Assembly (NCBI RefSeq): GCF_007858285.1
Contig: NZ_VFIL01000008.1
Location: forward strand, 124,001 to 188,000
Direction of reading: 5' to 3'
Source: Pseudomonas brenneri
GTDB lineage: Bacteria; Pseudomonadota; Gammaproteobacteria; Pseudomonadales; Pseudomonadaceae
DNA: 64,000 bases
Position 1 is the first letter of the stretch; the number at the start of each line of letters is the position of its first letter. Positions 1-9,305 of the stretch are shown here, in pieces. The notes under the pieces were generated by a model. The model was not told the DNA's origin and did no database searches. It saw only the letters and a list, made by a program, of their open reading frames with translations. The translations under genes and the position numbers were made by a program.

Positions 1-62
1 AGCGAAACCCAGCAGTTTTTGTCGGTGTGGAGGCATTTCACAATAGGGTGGTTGCGTGTCAT
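1..62 (-). CDS. 5' end of an unidentified gene, cut by window edge
   Basis: A reading frame on the minus strand starts with ATG at 62 and stays open for 20 codons to the window edge (MTRNHPIVKCLHTDKNCWVS). A Shine-Dalgarno-like AAAGGA lies about nine bases upstream of the ATG. It would be transcribed divergently from rlmJ across a shared upstream region of about 210 bp. The visible residues are too few to name a family, and a chance open frame cannot be excluded. Confidence 0.35.
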   Translation of the reverse strand, partial: MTRNHPIVKCLHTDKNCWVS

Positions 63-275
63 GCAGGCATTCCTTTGAATGGTGATGACGCAGCAATTTA
101 AGGACCCGACTCACGTCTGTCGTGCTTGTGGCGGCTGAATTCGGGGGGCTTTTACAGTTTTGGGAAATGGGCTACTCAATCCAGTCCGGTGTCCGACAAA
201 AAGCACCGCCCGGCATGCAGCCCTGCACCTTTGCCCGCGTAGAAGGTAAACTTCGCCCCCTGCGCAGGAGCAACC

Positions 276-1112
276 ATGAATTATCGTCACGCCTTTCACG
301 CCGGCAACCACGCCGATGTCTTCAAACACCTGACCTTGACCCGCCTCATCGCCCTGATGTCGCGCAAGGAGCAGCCGTTTGCCTATCTCGACACCCACGC
401 CGGGATTGGTCTGTACGACCTGCAAGGCGACCAGGCCAACCGCACCGGTGAATACCTGGAGGGCATCGCCCGCCTGTGGGGCGAGGCGGACCTGCCGGCG
501 CTGACCGCTGACTACATGCAGGTGCTGCACGAGATGAACCCGGATGGCCAGTTGCGCTATTACCCCGGTTCGCCAGAGCTGGCGCGACGCCTGACTCGTC
601 CCCAGGACCGCGTGCTGCTCAATGAAAAACACCCGGAAGACGGCGTGCTGCTCAAGGACAACATGAAGGGCGACCGCCGGGTGAAGGTGCATCTGGGCGA
701 AGGTTGGCATGTGCCACGGGCTTTGCTGCCGGTGCCGGAAAAGCGTGCGTTGATGCTGATCGACCCGCCGTTCGAGCAACTCGACGAGATGCAGCGCTGC
801 GCCGCCTCCCTCAAGGAGGCCGTGGGCCGCATGCGCCAGACGGTCGCCGCGATCTGGTACCCGGTGAAGGACCAGCGCATGTTGCGTCGCTTCTATCAGG
901 ACCTGGCAGGTACCGGCGCGCCAAAGCTGCTGCGCGTGGAATTGCTGGTGCATCCGCTGGACACGCCCAACACCCTCACCGGCTCGGGCCTGGCGATTGC
1001 CAATCCGCCGTGGGGGCTGGAGGAGGAGTTGCGTGAGCTGCTGCCGTGGCTGTCGAAGAAGCTGGGGCAGACCCAGGGTGGGTGGCAGATGGATTGGCTG
1101 ATTGCCGAGTAA
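276..1112 (+). CDS. rlmJ: 23S rRNA (adenine-2030-N6)-methyltransferase RlmJ
   Basis: This 278-residue protein matches RlmJ (YhiR), the SAM-dependent enzyme that methylates N6 of A2030 in 23S rRNA. The N-terminus NYRHAFHAGNHADVFKH is the family signature. A SAM-binding segment with DTHAGIG lies near residue 39, and the catalytic DPPF motif of N6-adenine methyltransferases is at residues 163-166. The length equals the family norm (about 280). The ATG at 276 has a good AGGAG ribosome site six bases upstream. The gene stands alone, converges on msrA, and the two are separated by a single REP hairpin. Confidence 0.95.
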   Translation: MNYRHAFHAGNHADVFKHLTLTRLIALMSRKEQPFAYLDTHAGIGLYDLQGDQANRTGEYLEGIARLWGEADLPALTADYMQVLHEMNPDGQLRYYPGSPELARRLTRPQDRVLLNEKHPEDGVLLKDNMKGDRRVKVHLGEGWHVPRALLPVPEKRALMLIDPPFEQLDEMQRCAASLKEAVGRMRQTVAAIWYPVKDQRMLRRFYQDLAGTGAPKLLRVELLVHPLDTPNTLTGSGLAIANPPWGLEEELRELLPWLSKKLGQTQGGWQMDWLIAE

Positions 1113-1140
1113 CCGGATCTAAAGGCGGTCACAGAACAAA

Positions 1141-1168
1141 TGTGGGAGCGAGCAAGCCCGCTCCCACA
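1141..1168. repeat. Single REP hairpin, likely terminator of rlmJ/msrA
   Basis: TGTGGGAGCG (1141-1150) and CGCTCCCACA (1159-1168) form a perfect 10-bp stem with an 8-base loop, followed by TTTTGATTGG on the plus strand. The sequence is one compact unit of the GTGGGAGC-type REP family found elsewhere in the window. It lies between convergent rlmJ and msrA, so it probably serves as their transcription end. Confidence 0.7.
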
Positions 1169-1186
1169 TTTTGATTGGGTTGTCTT

Positions 1187-1834
1187 TTAGATCGGGCAGG
1201 TCACGCCAGTACCGCCGATACCGCAGTAACCCTGCGGGTTCTTCGCCAGGTACTGCTGGTGATAGGCCTCGGCGAAGTACACCGTCGGCGCCTGGTCGAT
1301 TTCAGTGGTAATTTCGCCCAGCCCAGCCTTGGTCAGTTCTTGCTGATAGGCCTGTGCGCTGGCATTCGCAGCGTCCAGTTGCTCTGGCGTGGTGGCATAG
1401 ATCACCGAGCGATACTGGCTGCCGATGTCGTTGCCCTGGCGCATGCCCTGGGTCGGGTTGTGCAGTTCCCAGAACATCTTCAGCAGGTCTTCGTACTTGA
1501 GTTTGGCCTGGTCATACACCACCAGTACCACTTCGCTATGACCGGTCAGGCCCGAGCAGACTTCTTCATAGGTCGGGTTTGGCGTTAAGCCGCCGGCATA
1601 GCCGACCACGGTGCTGACCACGCCGTCGCGCTGCCAGAATTTGCGTTCGGCGCCCCAGAAACACCCCAGGCCAAAGATCGCGAATCCCACATCATCCATG
1701 AACGGGCCCAGCAGCGGATTGCCGTTGACGAAGTGCGTCTCGGGCAGGCTCATCGGGGTTTCACGACCAGGCAAAGCTTGTTCGGCAGTAGGCAGCACGT
1801 TTTTATTCACCAGGATTTCCGAGCGCAAGACCAT
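1187..1834 (-). CDS. msrA: Peptide methionine sulfoxide reductase MsrA
   Basis: MsrA reduces the S-epimer of methionine sulfoxide in proteins and free methionine, repairing oxidative damage in the cytoplasm. The catalytic motif GCFWG is at residues 57-61 with the nucleophile Cys58. Two resolving cysteines are visible in the C-terminal tail (Cys204, Cys213). The 215-residue length and the roughly 50-residue N-terminal extension before the core are usual for the E. coli/Pseudomonas type. The ATG at 1834 has a GAGGA site seven bases upstream. It is adjacent to dipA, as PA5018 is to PA5017 in P. aeruginosa. Confidence 0.96.
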   Translation of the reverse strand: MVLRSEILVNKNVLPTAEQALPGRETPMSLPETHFVNGNPLLGPFMDDVGFAIFGLGCFWGAERKFWQRDGVVSTVVGYAGGLTPNPTYEEVCSGLTGHSEVVLVVYDQAKLKYEDLLKMFWELHNPTQGMRQGNDIGSQYRSVIYATTPEQLDAANASAQAYQQELTKAGLGEITTEIDQAPTVYFAEAYHQQYLAKNPQGYCGIGGTGVTCPI

Positions 1835-1901
1835 GATCAGTCCTCTCGTCAGGTTGAGTTAACAGTTCAGACCACCAGTGTGCCCGAGTGTTACAGCGCT
1901 G

Positions 1902-4592
1902 TCAGGCGATTGGCCCGCGTGGATAGCGTTTGAGCTTGTCCAGCAGCTCGGAGCCGGGGATTGGCCGGTCGAACAGGTAGCCCTGGCCGACGTCGCATCG
2001 ATGGCGGCGCAGGAACGCCAGTTGCTCGGCGGTCTCGATGCCTTCGGCGACCACCTTGAGCTTGAGGTTGTGCGCCATGGCGATCACCGCCGAGGTGATT
2101 TCCATGTCGTCCTGGTTGTCCGGGATTTCATGGATAAAGCTGCGGTCGATCTTGATGATGTCGATGGGGAATTTCTTCAGGTAACTCAGGGATGAGTAAC
2201 CAGTGCCGAAATCATCCATGGCCAGGGTCAGGCCAAAGCTCTTCAACTGGTCCAGTTGCAGGCGCGTGTCCTCGGTGGCTTCCAGCAGCAGGCCTTCGGT
2301 CAGTTCCAGCTCCAGCAGGTTGGCGGGCAATTGCTCTTCCTTGAGGATACTGGCGATGGACGCCACCAGGTCCGGGTCGGAAAACTGCTTGGGCGACAGG
2401 TTGATCGCCACCTGCAGGTTGCCCATGCCGGCGGCGCTCAACTGCTTGCTCATGCGGCAGGCCTGGCGCGCGATCCATTTGCCGATGGGGATGATCAGCC
2501 CGGTCTCTTCGGCAACGCTGATGAACTGGTCCGGACGGATCATGCCCTTTTCCGGATGGTTCCAGCGCAGCAGCGCTTCCATGCCCAACAAGCGACCGCT
2601 GCGCAGGCACAGCTTGGGTTGGTAGAACACGTCCAGCTCGTTCTGGGTCAGGGCGCGGCGCAGGTTGTTTTCCACGAACAGTTTGTAGCTGGCCTCGGCA
2701 TTCAGGGCCTCGGTAAACACCTGCACCTGGTGTTTGCCGTTAGCCTTGGCCTTGTGCAGCGCCAGGCCGGCGTTGCGCATCAGGGTCTGCGGGTCGCGGC
2801 CATGCAGCGGCGCGCAGGCCAGGCCCACGGAGCCGGTGACACTGATCAGTTGGTTGTCGACGAACATCGGCTTATCGAGGGTCATCAGCAGTTGGCAGGC
2901 CATTTGCTGGCCGACCTCAAGGTCGGCGTTGTCGAGCAGCACTGCAAATTCGTTACTGGCAAAGCGCGCCAGGCTACCGCCGGCATTGAGACTGTTGCGC
3001 AGGCGCCGGGCCAGGCTGATCAGCAACTTGTCGCCGGTCTGGTGGCCGAGGCTGTCATTGATCCGCTTGAAGTTGTCGATGTCCACCAGCAGCAGGCTGA
3101 TGGGCGCGTCGCTGTCGCGGGCGAAGCGTTCATCGAGGTTGCGGATGAATGCCGGGCGGTTGCCCAGGTTGGTCAGGTTGTCGGTGTAGGCCAGGCGTTC
3201 GATACGCTGCTGGGCCAGTTTGGTCTGGGTGATGTCTTCGTAGATGCCGATGTAGTGGGTCAGTTCGCGATTGTCGCCATAGACCTTGGAAATCGACAGT
3301 TGGCCCCAGTACGGTTCGAGGTTTTTGCGCCGGCTCTTGAATTCGCCCTGCCAGCTGTTGCTCTTGGCCAGGCTGGAGGGCGCGTCGAACAACAGTTCGC
3401 TGAGGTTTTCCAGGGCCGGCAACTGGGCCAGGCGATGACCGTGGACTTCCTCGGTGCTGTACTGGGTGATCGCGGTGAAGCTGGGGTTGACGTACTCCAC
3501 CACGCCGTCGCAATTGACCAGCAGGAAGGCATTGGCACTTTGCTCCACGGCGCGCTGGAACAGGTGCAGGGCGCTGGTGGCGGCGCGGCGGTTATGGTTG
3601 TTGATGACCTGGGCGAACTGGTCGGCCAACTCGCCGGCAAAGGCTATCTCATCAGATAGCCAATCCCGGGTGCCGGTGCTTTGCTCCAGGCACAGCACGC
3701 CCACTACCTGGCCGTCGATGCGGATGCTGGCATCGAGCATCGCGTGGACGTCCATGGGGCGCAGGGTTTCGACCATTTCCCGGGTGCGCGGGTCGCGCAT
3801 GGCATTGCTGGCATCGATGGCACGGCTGCTGTGCAGGGCTTCCAGATAATCTGGGAAGCCGCTGGCATCAATCGACAATGGCAGATGGTGCTGTTGGTCG
3901 GCGCGATTAAAGGCCGAAATCGGCACCAGTTGCTGACCTTCCAGGTTCCAGATGCTGGCACAGTCGATCTGGTAGATGTCACAGGCGCTGCGGGTGATCA
4001 GTTCGGCGGCTTCTTGCAGGGAGTTGTTGGTGCTGTAGCGCTGGCGGGCCAGCAGCAGGATCAGTTCCTGTTGGGCACGCACCCGTTCCAGGTGCTGCAA
4101 CTGCTCCTGCTGCGCGCGCTGGTTGAGCTCCAGGGCGATCTGCAGGCGACTGTTCTGGTCTTCCAGGTCGGCGGCGGGCACAGGTGTCAGGTTACTGAAC
4201 AAACCGTCCACCACCATCAGGTAGCCGCGCAGCAGATGGCGATTGTGCTGCTTGTAGGCCTCACCCACCTCCAGCAGGCTCAGCGGGCCGTCGTTGGTGT
4301 GCAGGGTGTAGCGCACCAGGTAATGGGGGCTGAGGGTCAGTTGCTGCTGGATCGCATCGTGCAGTTGGTAGCGCGCCTGGGGCTCCATCAGGCTGGCGTA
4401 GGGCGAGCCGACCAGCGAGCACAGCTCTACCGCGGGCAGGCCGAATTGGCGTTCACAATTGGGGTCGAGGTACAGCAGCGCCCAGCTTGCCTCATTCAGC
4501 CGCTCGAAACGCAGCATACCGAGGCGCGAAGGCACCGGTAATTGCGTCACGACCTCGGCCGCCGTTCGGGCGACATCGGGTTGGCTTTTCAT
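1902..4592 (-). CDS. dipA: c-di-GMP phosphodiesterase DipA (PAS-GAF-PAS-GGDEF-EAL)
   Basis: This 896-residue protein has a PAS-like N-terminus (about 20-130), a GAF-like region (about 180-335), a second PAS domain (about 345-460), a GGDEF domain (about 467-625) and an EAL domain (about 650-890). The diguanylate cyclase signature is replaced by ASNEF at 545-549, so cyclase activity should be lost. The EAL domain keeps EALLRW at 672-677, NLSPKQF, ELELTE, DDFGTGYSS and the VVAEGIE motif, so it should hydrolyse c-di-GMP. Domain layout and position next to msrA match P. aeruginosa PA5017 (DipA/Pch), a phosphodiesterase acting in biofilm dispersion. No membrane segment is seen, so it is cytoplasmic. 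The start has only a weak ribosome site. Confidence 0.88.
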   Translation of the reverse strand: MKSQPDVARTAAEVVTQLPVPSRLGMLRFERLNEASWALLYLDPNCERQFGLPAVELCSLVGSPYASLMEPQARYQLHDAIQQQLTLSPHYLVRYTLHTNDGPLSLLEVGEAYKQHNRHLLRGYLMVVDGLFSNLTPVPAADLEDQNSRLQIALELNQRAQQEQLQHLERVRAQQELILLLARQRYSTNNSLQEAAELITRSACDIYQIDCASIWNLEGQQLVPISAFNRADQQHHLPLSIDASGFPDYLEALHSSRAIDASNAMRDPRTREMVETLRPMDVHAMLDASIRIDGQVVGVLCLEQSTGTRDWLSDEIAFAGELADQFAQVINNHNRRAATSALHLFQRAVEQSANAFLLVNCDGVVEYVNPSFTAITQYSTEEVHGHRLAQLPALENLSELLFDAPSSLAKSNSWQGEFKSRRKNLEPYWGQLSISKVYGDNRELTHYIGIYEDITQTKLAQQRIERLAYTDNLTNLGNRPAFIRNLDERFARDSDAPISLLLVDIDNFKRINDSLGHQTGDKLLISLARRLRNSLNAGGSLARFASNEFAVLLDNADLEVGQQMACQLLMTLDKPMFVDNQLISVTGSVGLACAPLHGRDPQTLMRNAGLALHKAKANGKHQVQVFTEALNAEASYKLFVENNLRRALTQNELDVFYQPKLCLRSGRLLGMEALLRWNHPEKGMIRPDQFISVAEETGLIIPIGKWIARQACRMSKQLSAAGMGNLQVAINLSPKQFSDPDLVASIASILKEEQLPANLLELELTEGLLLEATEDTRLQLDQLKSFGLTLAMDDFGTGYSSLSYLKKFPIDIIKIDRSFIHEIPDNQDDMEITSAVIAMAHNLKLKVVAEGIETAEQLAFLRRHRCDVGQGYLFDRPIPGSELLDKLKRYPRGPIA

Positions 4593-4780
4593 GGGGAAAC
4601 TCGCTTGGAAAAATGCGCATCGCGCCGGGCTATCGCCCTCTTTACTGTTGTCTGCGGCAAGGTTGCATCATGCAGCACGGACTGACAAGTGAGGATGAAG
4701 GCTAAGTGCTATAAGTGGGTTATCGGCCGCGCAGCGGTTTTCTACAGTCGCAATGATGGACGGTTATCCTGCATGCCCTT

Positions 4781-4881
4781 TGTAGGCGCGAGCTTGCTCG
4801 CGAAAATCGTTAACGATAACGCGCCTAACCTGAATGAGCGTGGCGTCCTTGAGTTTTTTCGCGAGCAAGCTCGCTCCTACA
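4781..4881 (+). repeat. REPIN copy 1 (TGTAGGAGCGAGC type)
   Basis: Two REP sequences in inverted orientation bound this element: TGTAGGCGCGAGCTTGCTCG at the left and its near-complement ending CTCGCTCCTACA at the right. The interior (AATCGTTAACGATAACGCG and onward) is closely related to the interiors of the elements at 35970-36069 and, on the opposite strand, 56336-56435. The left arm has a C where the other copies have an A. Such doublets are non-autonomous elements moved by RAYT transposases, none of which is encoded here. Confidence 0.85.
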
Positions 4882-4906
4882 GAAGGGCATGGGCAATTCA
4901 GGTGGG

Positions 4907-4936
4907 CAAAAAAAGCCCCGCCAAATTGGCGGGGTT
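4907..4936 (-). terminator. Intrinsic terminator of aceEF
   Basis: Read on the minus strand, a 7-bp perfect GC stem (CCCCGCC 4934-4928 with GGCGGGG 4922-4916) and a 5-base loop are followed directly by a run of T residues (A-tract 4908-4914 on the plus strand). It lies about 70 bp past the aceF stop. Confidence 0.9.
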
Positions 4937-5004
4937 GAGGTACGAGCGTGGCGCTCGGAAATCGGTGCAGCCAGGCCTCCCCGGTGAAGGGGAGGCCCGT
5001 TGGG

Positions 5005-6648
5005 TTACAGCAGGATCGTGCGGATGTCGTTCAGCAACTGGCTCAGGCGCTGGGTGAAACGTGCAGCGGCCGCGCCATTGATCACACGGTGATCGTAGGA
5101 CAACGACAGCGGCAGCATCAGCTTCGGCTGGAAGGCCTTGCCGTCCCAGACTGGCTGGATGGTGGCCTTGGAGACACCGAGGATCGCCACTTCCGGCGCG
5201 TTGACGATTGGCGTGAAGCCAGTGCCGCCAATGTGCCCGAGGCTGGAGATGGTGAAGCAGGCACCTTGCATGTCGTCCGGAGTCAGCTTCTTGTCACGGG
5301 CCTTGGCAGCCAGTGCAGCCGCTTCGCCAGCCAGCTGCAGCAGGCTCTTCTGGTCGACGTTCTTGATGACCGGTACCAGCAGGCCATCCGGGGTGTCGAC
5401 CGCAAAACCGATGTGCACGTACTTCTTGCGAATGATCGCTTTGCCGCTGGGTGCCAGCGAACTGTTGAAGTCCGGCAGTTCCTTGAGCAGGTGCGCGCAG
5501 GCCTTGAGCAGCAGTGGCAGTACGGTCAGTTTCACGCCGGCCTTCTCGGCCACGGCTTTCTGCGCAACGCGGAAAGCTTCCAGGTCGGTGATGTCGGCCT
5601 GGTCGAACTGAGTCACGTGCGGAATGTTCAGCCAGCTGGCGTGCAGACCGGCTGCGCCGATTTGCATCAGGCGGGTCATCGGCACTTCTTCGATTTCGCC
5701 GAAGCGGCTGAAGTCCACGGTGCGGATTGGCGGAATGCCCGAGCCACCGGTAGCAGCGCCGGCAGCCGGAGCTTCCTTGGCTTTTTGCATCATGGATTTG
5801 ACGTAAACCTGTACGTCTTCCTTGAGCACACGACCGTGCGGACCGGTTGGGCTGACTGCGCTCAACTCGACGCCGAACTCACGGGCCAGTTGGCGCACAG
5901 CAGGACCGGCATGGGTCTTGGCACCGCTTGGTGCTGGGGCAGCAGCCGGGGCCGGAGCGGCCTCGGCTTTTGCCGCAGGCGCCGGGGCAGCAGCAGGTGC
6001 AGCTTCAGCCTTGGCGGCCGGAGCAGCGGCGGCTGGAGCGGCAGCAGCAGGAGCCGCAGCGCCCGCTACTTTCAGCTTGAGGATGAAGTCACCAGTGCCG
6101 ACTTCGTCTTCCAGCTTCACGGCAATGCTTTCCACCACGCCGGCAGCCGGCGATGGGATTTCCATGGAGGCCTTGTCGGACTCCAGGGTGATCAGCGACT
6201 GGTCGGCTTCGACGGTGTCGCCGACTTTAACCAGCAGCTCGATGATCTTGGCCTTGCCCGACGAGCCGATGTCCGGAACGTGAATGTCCTGGACGGTAGC
6301 GGCGGCGGCAGGTGCAGCAGCCGGGGCCGCTGGGGCCTCGGCAGCAGCGGCAGGCTTTTCAGCGGGAGCCGGGGCAGCAGCAGGAGCGGCCGCCGCAGGG
6401 GCCGTATCAGCGGCACCTTCGATTTCCAGCTCAAGCAGTTCGTCGCCTTCTTTCAAGCGGTCGCCCAGCTTCACTTTCAGGCTTTTGACCACGCCGGCCT
6501 TGGGAGCAGGGATTTCCATGCTCGCCTTGTCCGACTCCAGGGTCAGGATGCTCTGGTCGGCTTCGACTTTGTCGCCGACCTTCACAAACAGTTCAATTAC
6601 TTCACCTTCACCGCTGCCGATGTCAGGTACGCGAATGAGCTCGCTCAC
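5005..6648 (-). CDS. aceF: Pyruvate dehydrogenase E2, dihydrolipoyl acetyltransferase
   Basis: AceF is the core of the pyruvate dehydrogenase complex and transfers acetyl groups from its lipoyl arms to CoA. Two lipoyl domains are visible, each with the LESDKASMEIP motif; the lipoylated lysines are Lys41 and Lys159. They are joined by long Ala/Pro linkers, followed by a peripheral subunit-binding domain (about 245-280) and the catalytic acetyltransferase domain ending in SYDHRVINGA. The Asn in HRVING, where E. coli has Asp, is the Pseudomonas/Azotobacter form. The 547-residue length fits the two-lipoyl Pseudomonas type. It lies 11 bp downstream of aceE in one operon. Confidence 0.97.
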   Translation of the reverse strand: MSELIRVPDIGSGEGEVIELFVKVGDKVEADQSILTLESDKASMEIPAPKAGVVKSLKVKLGDRLKEGDELLELEIEGAADTAPAAAAPAAAPAPAEKPAAAAEAPAAPAAAPAAAATVQDIHVPDIGSSGKAKIIELLVKVGDTVEADQSLITLESDKASMEIPSPAAGVVESIAVKLEDEVGTGDFILKLKVAGAAAPAAAAPAAAAPAAKAEAAPAAAPAPAAKAEAAPAPAAAPAPSGAKTHAGPAVRQLAREFGVELSAVSPTGPHGRVLKEDVQVYVKSMMQKAKEAPAAGAATGGSGIPPIRTVDFSRFGEIEEVPMTRLMQIGAAGLHASWLNIPHVTQFDQADITDLEAFRVAQKAVAEKAGVKLTVLPLLLKACAHLLKELPDFNSSLAPSGKAIIRKKYVHIGFAVDTPDGLLVPVIKNVDQKSLLQLAGEAAALAAKARDKKLTPDDMQGACFTISSLGHIGGTGFTPIVNAPEVAILGVSKATIQPVWDGKAFQPKLMLPLSLSYDHRVINGAAAARFTQRLSQLLNDIRTILL

Positions 6649-6659
6649 AGATAGTCTCC

Positions 6660-9305
6660 TCAGCAGTCCAGTGGGTTGCGTTTTTCCGGGTTGATCCCGA
6701 ACTTGACGATGGCATCCGCCACCACCTTGGGTTCGATCTCACCACGGTCAGCCAAGGCTTCCAGGGCTGCCAACACCACGAAGTGACGGTCGACTTCGAA
6801 GAAGTGACGCAGCTTCTTGCGGCTGTCACTGCGGCCGAAACCGTCGGTGCCCAGGACTTTGAATTCCTTGGACGGGACCCACTGGCGAATTTGTTCAGCA
6901 AACAGTTTCATGTAGTCGGTAGAGGCAATGACTGGACCTTTACGGCCGGCCAGGCACTCTTCGACATAGCTCTTGGCTGGCTTCTGGCCAGGGTGCAGGC
7001 GGTTGCTGCGCTCTACGGCCAGGCCGTCGCGACGCAGTTCGTTGAAGCTGGTCACGCTCCACACGTCAGCGCCGACGTTGAACTCTTCACGCAGGATCTT
7101 CGCCGCTTCACGCACTTCGCGCAGGATGGTGCCGGAGCCCATCAGCTGTACGTGGTGTGCCGCTTCCTTGGTGTCTTCTTCGAGCAGGTACATGCCCTTG
7201 ATGATGCCTTCTTCAACACCGGCAGGCATGGCTGGCTGCTGGTAGGACTCGTTCATCACGGTGATGTAGTAGAAAACGTCCTGCTGCTCTTCGGTCATCT
7301 TCTTCATGCCGTCCTGGATGATCACCGCCAGCTCATAGCCGTAGGTTGGATCAAAGGTGCGGCAGTTCGGGATGGTGGCAGCCAGGATGTGGCTGTGACC
7401 GTCTTCGTGTTGCAGGCCTTCGCCGTTCAGCGTGGTCCGCCCGGCAGTACCGCCGATCAGGAAACCACGGGTACGGCTGTCGCCGGCAGCCCAGGCCAGG
7501 TCGCCAATGCGCTGGAAGCCGAACATCGAGTAGAAGATGTAGAACGGCAGCATCGGCTGGTTGTGGCTGGAGTACGAAGTACCGGCAGCGATGAAGGAGC
7601 TCATGGCGCCCGCTTCGTTGATGCCTTCTTCGAGGATCTGGCCCTTCTTGTCTTCTTTGTAGAACATCACCTGGTCTTTATCGACTGGCTCGTAGAGCTG
7701 GCCGACGGAGGAGTAGATGCCCAACTGACGGAACATGCCTTCCATACCGAAGGTACGGGCTTCGTCCGGGATGATCGGGACGATGCGCGGGCCGATTTCC
7801 TTGTCCTTGACCAGTTGCGCGAGGATCCGCACGAAGGCCATGGTGGTGGAGATTTCACGGTCGCCCGAACCGTCAAGGATAGCCTTGAGGGTGCTGAGGT
7901 CTGGTGTCGGCACACCGAAGCTCTGTGCGCGGCGTTGTGGCACGAAACCGCCCAGGGCAGTGCGACGTTCGCTGAGGTAGCGGGCTTCGGCGCTGTTTGG
8001 CTCCGGCTTGAAGAACGGCAGGTTTTCCAGTTCTTCATCCTTGACCGGGATGTCGAAGCGGTCACGGAACAACTTCAGGCTGTCGACATCGACTTTCTTG
8101 GTGTTGTGCGCGGTGTTCTTCGCTTCGCCGGCACCGGTGCCATAACCCTTGATGGTCTTGGCCAGGATGACGGTAGGTTGTTCTTTGTGGTTGACCGCTT
8201 CGTGGTACGCCGCGTAGACCTTGTACGGGTCGTGGCCGCCACGGTTGAGTTTCCAGATCTCGTCGTCGGACAGGTCTGCAACCATCGCCTTGAGTTCTGG
8301 CGTGTTGAAGAAGTGTTCACGTACGAACGCGCCGTCTTTGGCCTTGTAGTTCTGGTATTCGCCGTCGATGACTTCGTCCATGCGACGTTGCAGGATGCCG
8401 TCGACGTCCTTGGCCAGCAGTGGGTCCCAGAAACGGCCCCAGATGACTTTGGTCACGTTCCACTGAGCACCGCGGAACACGCCTTCGAGTTCCTGGATGA
8501 TCTTGCCGTTGCCGCGAACCGGGCCGTCGAGGCGCTGCAGGTTGCAGTTGATGACGAAGATCAGGTTGTCCAGCTTCTCGCGGCCGGCCAGGGAGATTGC
8601 GCCCAGGGATTCCGGCTCGTCGCACTCGCCGTCGCCCAGGAAGCACCAGACCTTCTGCTTGCCTTCGGGGATGAAGCCACGGGCTTCCAGGTACTTCATG
8701 AAACGTGCCTGGTAGATCGCCTGGATCGGGCCCAGCCCCATGGAAACGGTCGGGAACTGCCAGAAGTCAGGCATCAGCCAAGGGTGCGGGTAGGACGACA
8801 GGCCGCCACCGTCGACTTCCTGGCGGAAGTTGTTCATCTGGTCTTCGGTGATGCGACCTTCCATGAACGCACGGGCGTAGACGCCTGGCGAGGTGTGACC
8901 CTGGAAGTAGATCAGGTCGCCGCCGTGTTCGTCGGTCGGGGCCTGGAAGAAGTAGTTGAAGCCGATGTCATACAGGGTTGCGCTGGAAGCGAAGCTGGAG
9001 ATGTGACCGCCCAGGTCAGAATCTTTCAAGTTCGTGCGCATAACCATCGCCATCGCGTTCCAGCGTACCAGCGAGCGAATGCGGCGTTCCATGAACAGGT
9101 CGCCAGGCATGCGTGCTTCGTGGGTAACAGGGATGGTGTTGCGGTATGGCGTGGTGATGGCGTAGGGCAGTTGCGAGCCGCTGCGGGTCGCGAGTTCGCC
9201 CATACGGGTCATCAGGTAGTGAGCACGGTCTTCGCCTTCTTTATCGAGAACCGATTCCAGGGCGTCCAGCCATTCCTGGGTTTCGACGGGATCGAGGTCT
9301 TGCAT
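6660..9305 (-). CDS. aceE: Pyruvate dehydrogenase E1 component (homodimeric)
   Basis: AceE is the thiamine diphosphate-dependent E1 subunit that decarboxylates pyruvate and acetylates the lipoyl arms of AceF. The ThDP signature GDG...NCN is present (GDGECDEPES followed by the VINCNLQ segment). The start was set at ATG 9305 (MQDLDPVETQEW), giving 881 residues. That ATG has GGAG seven bases upstream and matches the known Pseudomonas N-terminus. An ATG 75 bases further upstream at 9380 is in frame but lacks a good ribosome site. Expression is probably controlled by the operator pair at 9417-9481. Confidence 0.96.
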   Translation of the reverse strand: MQDLDPVETQEWLDALESVLDKEGEDRAHYLMTRMGELATRSGSQLPYAITTPYRNTIPVTHEARMPGDLFMERRIRSLVRWNAMAMVMRTNLKDSDLGGHISSFASSATLYDIGFNYFFQAPTDEHGGDLIYFQGHTSPGVYARAFMEGRITEDQMNNFRQEVDGGGLSSYPHPWLMPDFWQFPTVSMGLGPIQAIYQARFMKYLEARGFIPEGKQKVWCFLGDGECDEPESLGAISLAGREKLDNLIFVINCNLQRLDGPVRGNGKIIQELEGVFRGAQWNVTKVIWGRFWDPLLAKDVDGILQRRMDEVIDGEYQNYKAKDGAFVREHFFNTPELKAMVADLSDDEIWKLNRGGHDPYKVYAAYHEAVNHKEQPTVILAKTIKGYGTGAGEAKNTAHNTKKVDVDSLKLFRDRFDIPVKDEELENLPFFKPEPNSAEARYLSERRTALGGFVPQRRAQSFGVPTPDLSTLKAILDGSGDREISTTMAFVRILAQLVKDKEIGPRIVPIIPDEARTFGMEGMFRQLGIYSSVGQLYEPVDKDQVMFYKEDKKGQILEEGINEAGAMSSFIAAGTSYSSHNQPMLPFYIFYSMFGFQRIGDLAWAAGDSRTRGFLIGGTAGRTTLNGEGLQHEDGHSHILAATIPNCRTFDPTYGYELAVIIQDGMKKMTEEQQDVFYYITVMNESYQQPAMPAGVEEGIIKGMYLLEEDTKEAAHHVQLMGSGTILREVREAAKILREEFNVGADVWSVTSFNELRRDGLAVERSNRLHPGQKPAKSYVEECLAGRKGPVIASTDYMKLFAEQIRQWVPSKEFKVLGTDGFGRSDSRKKLRHFFEVDRHFVVLAALEALADRGEIEPKVVADAIVKFGINPEKRNPLDC

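Larger units (their letters stand above)
4593..5004. other. Intergenic space between dipA and aceF
   Basis: This 412-base stretch has no supportable gene. It holds, left to right, the upstream region of dipA, a 100-bp REPIN (4781-4881), the intrinsic terminator of aceF (4907-4936) and a GC-rich stem-loop just past the aceF stop (GGCCTCCCC 4974-4982 with GGGGAGGCC 4989-4997). The last hairpin may protect the 3' end of the aceEF transcript. Confidence 0.7.
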
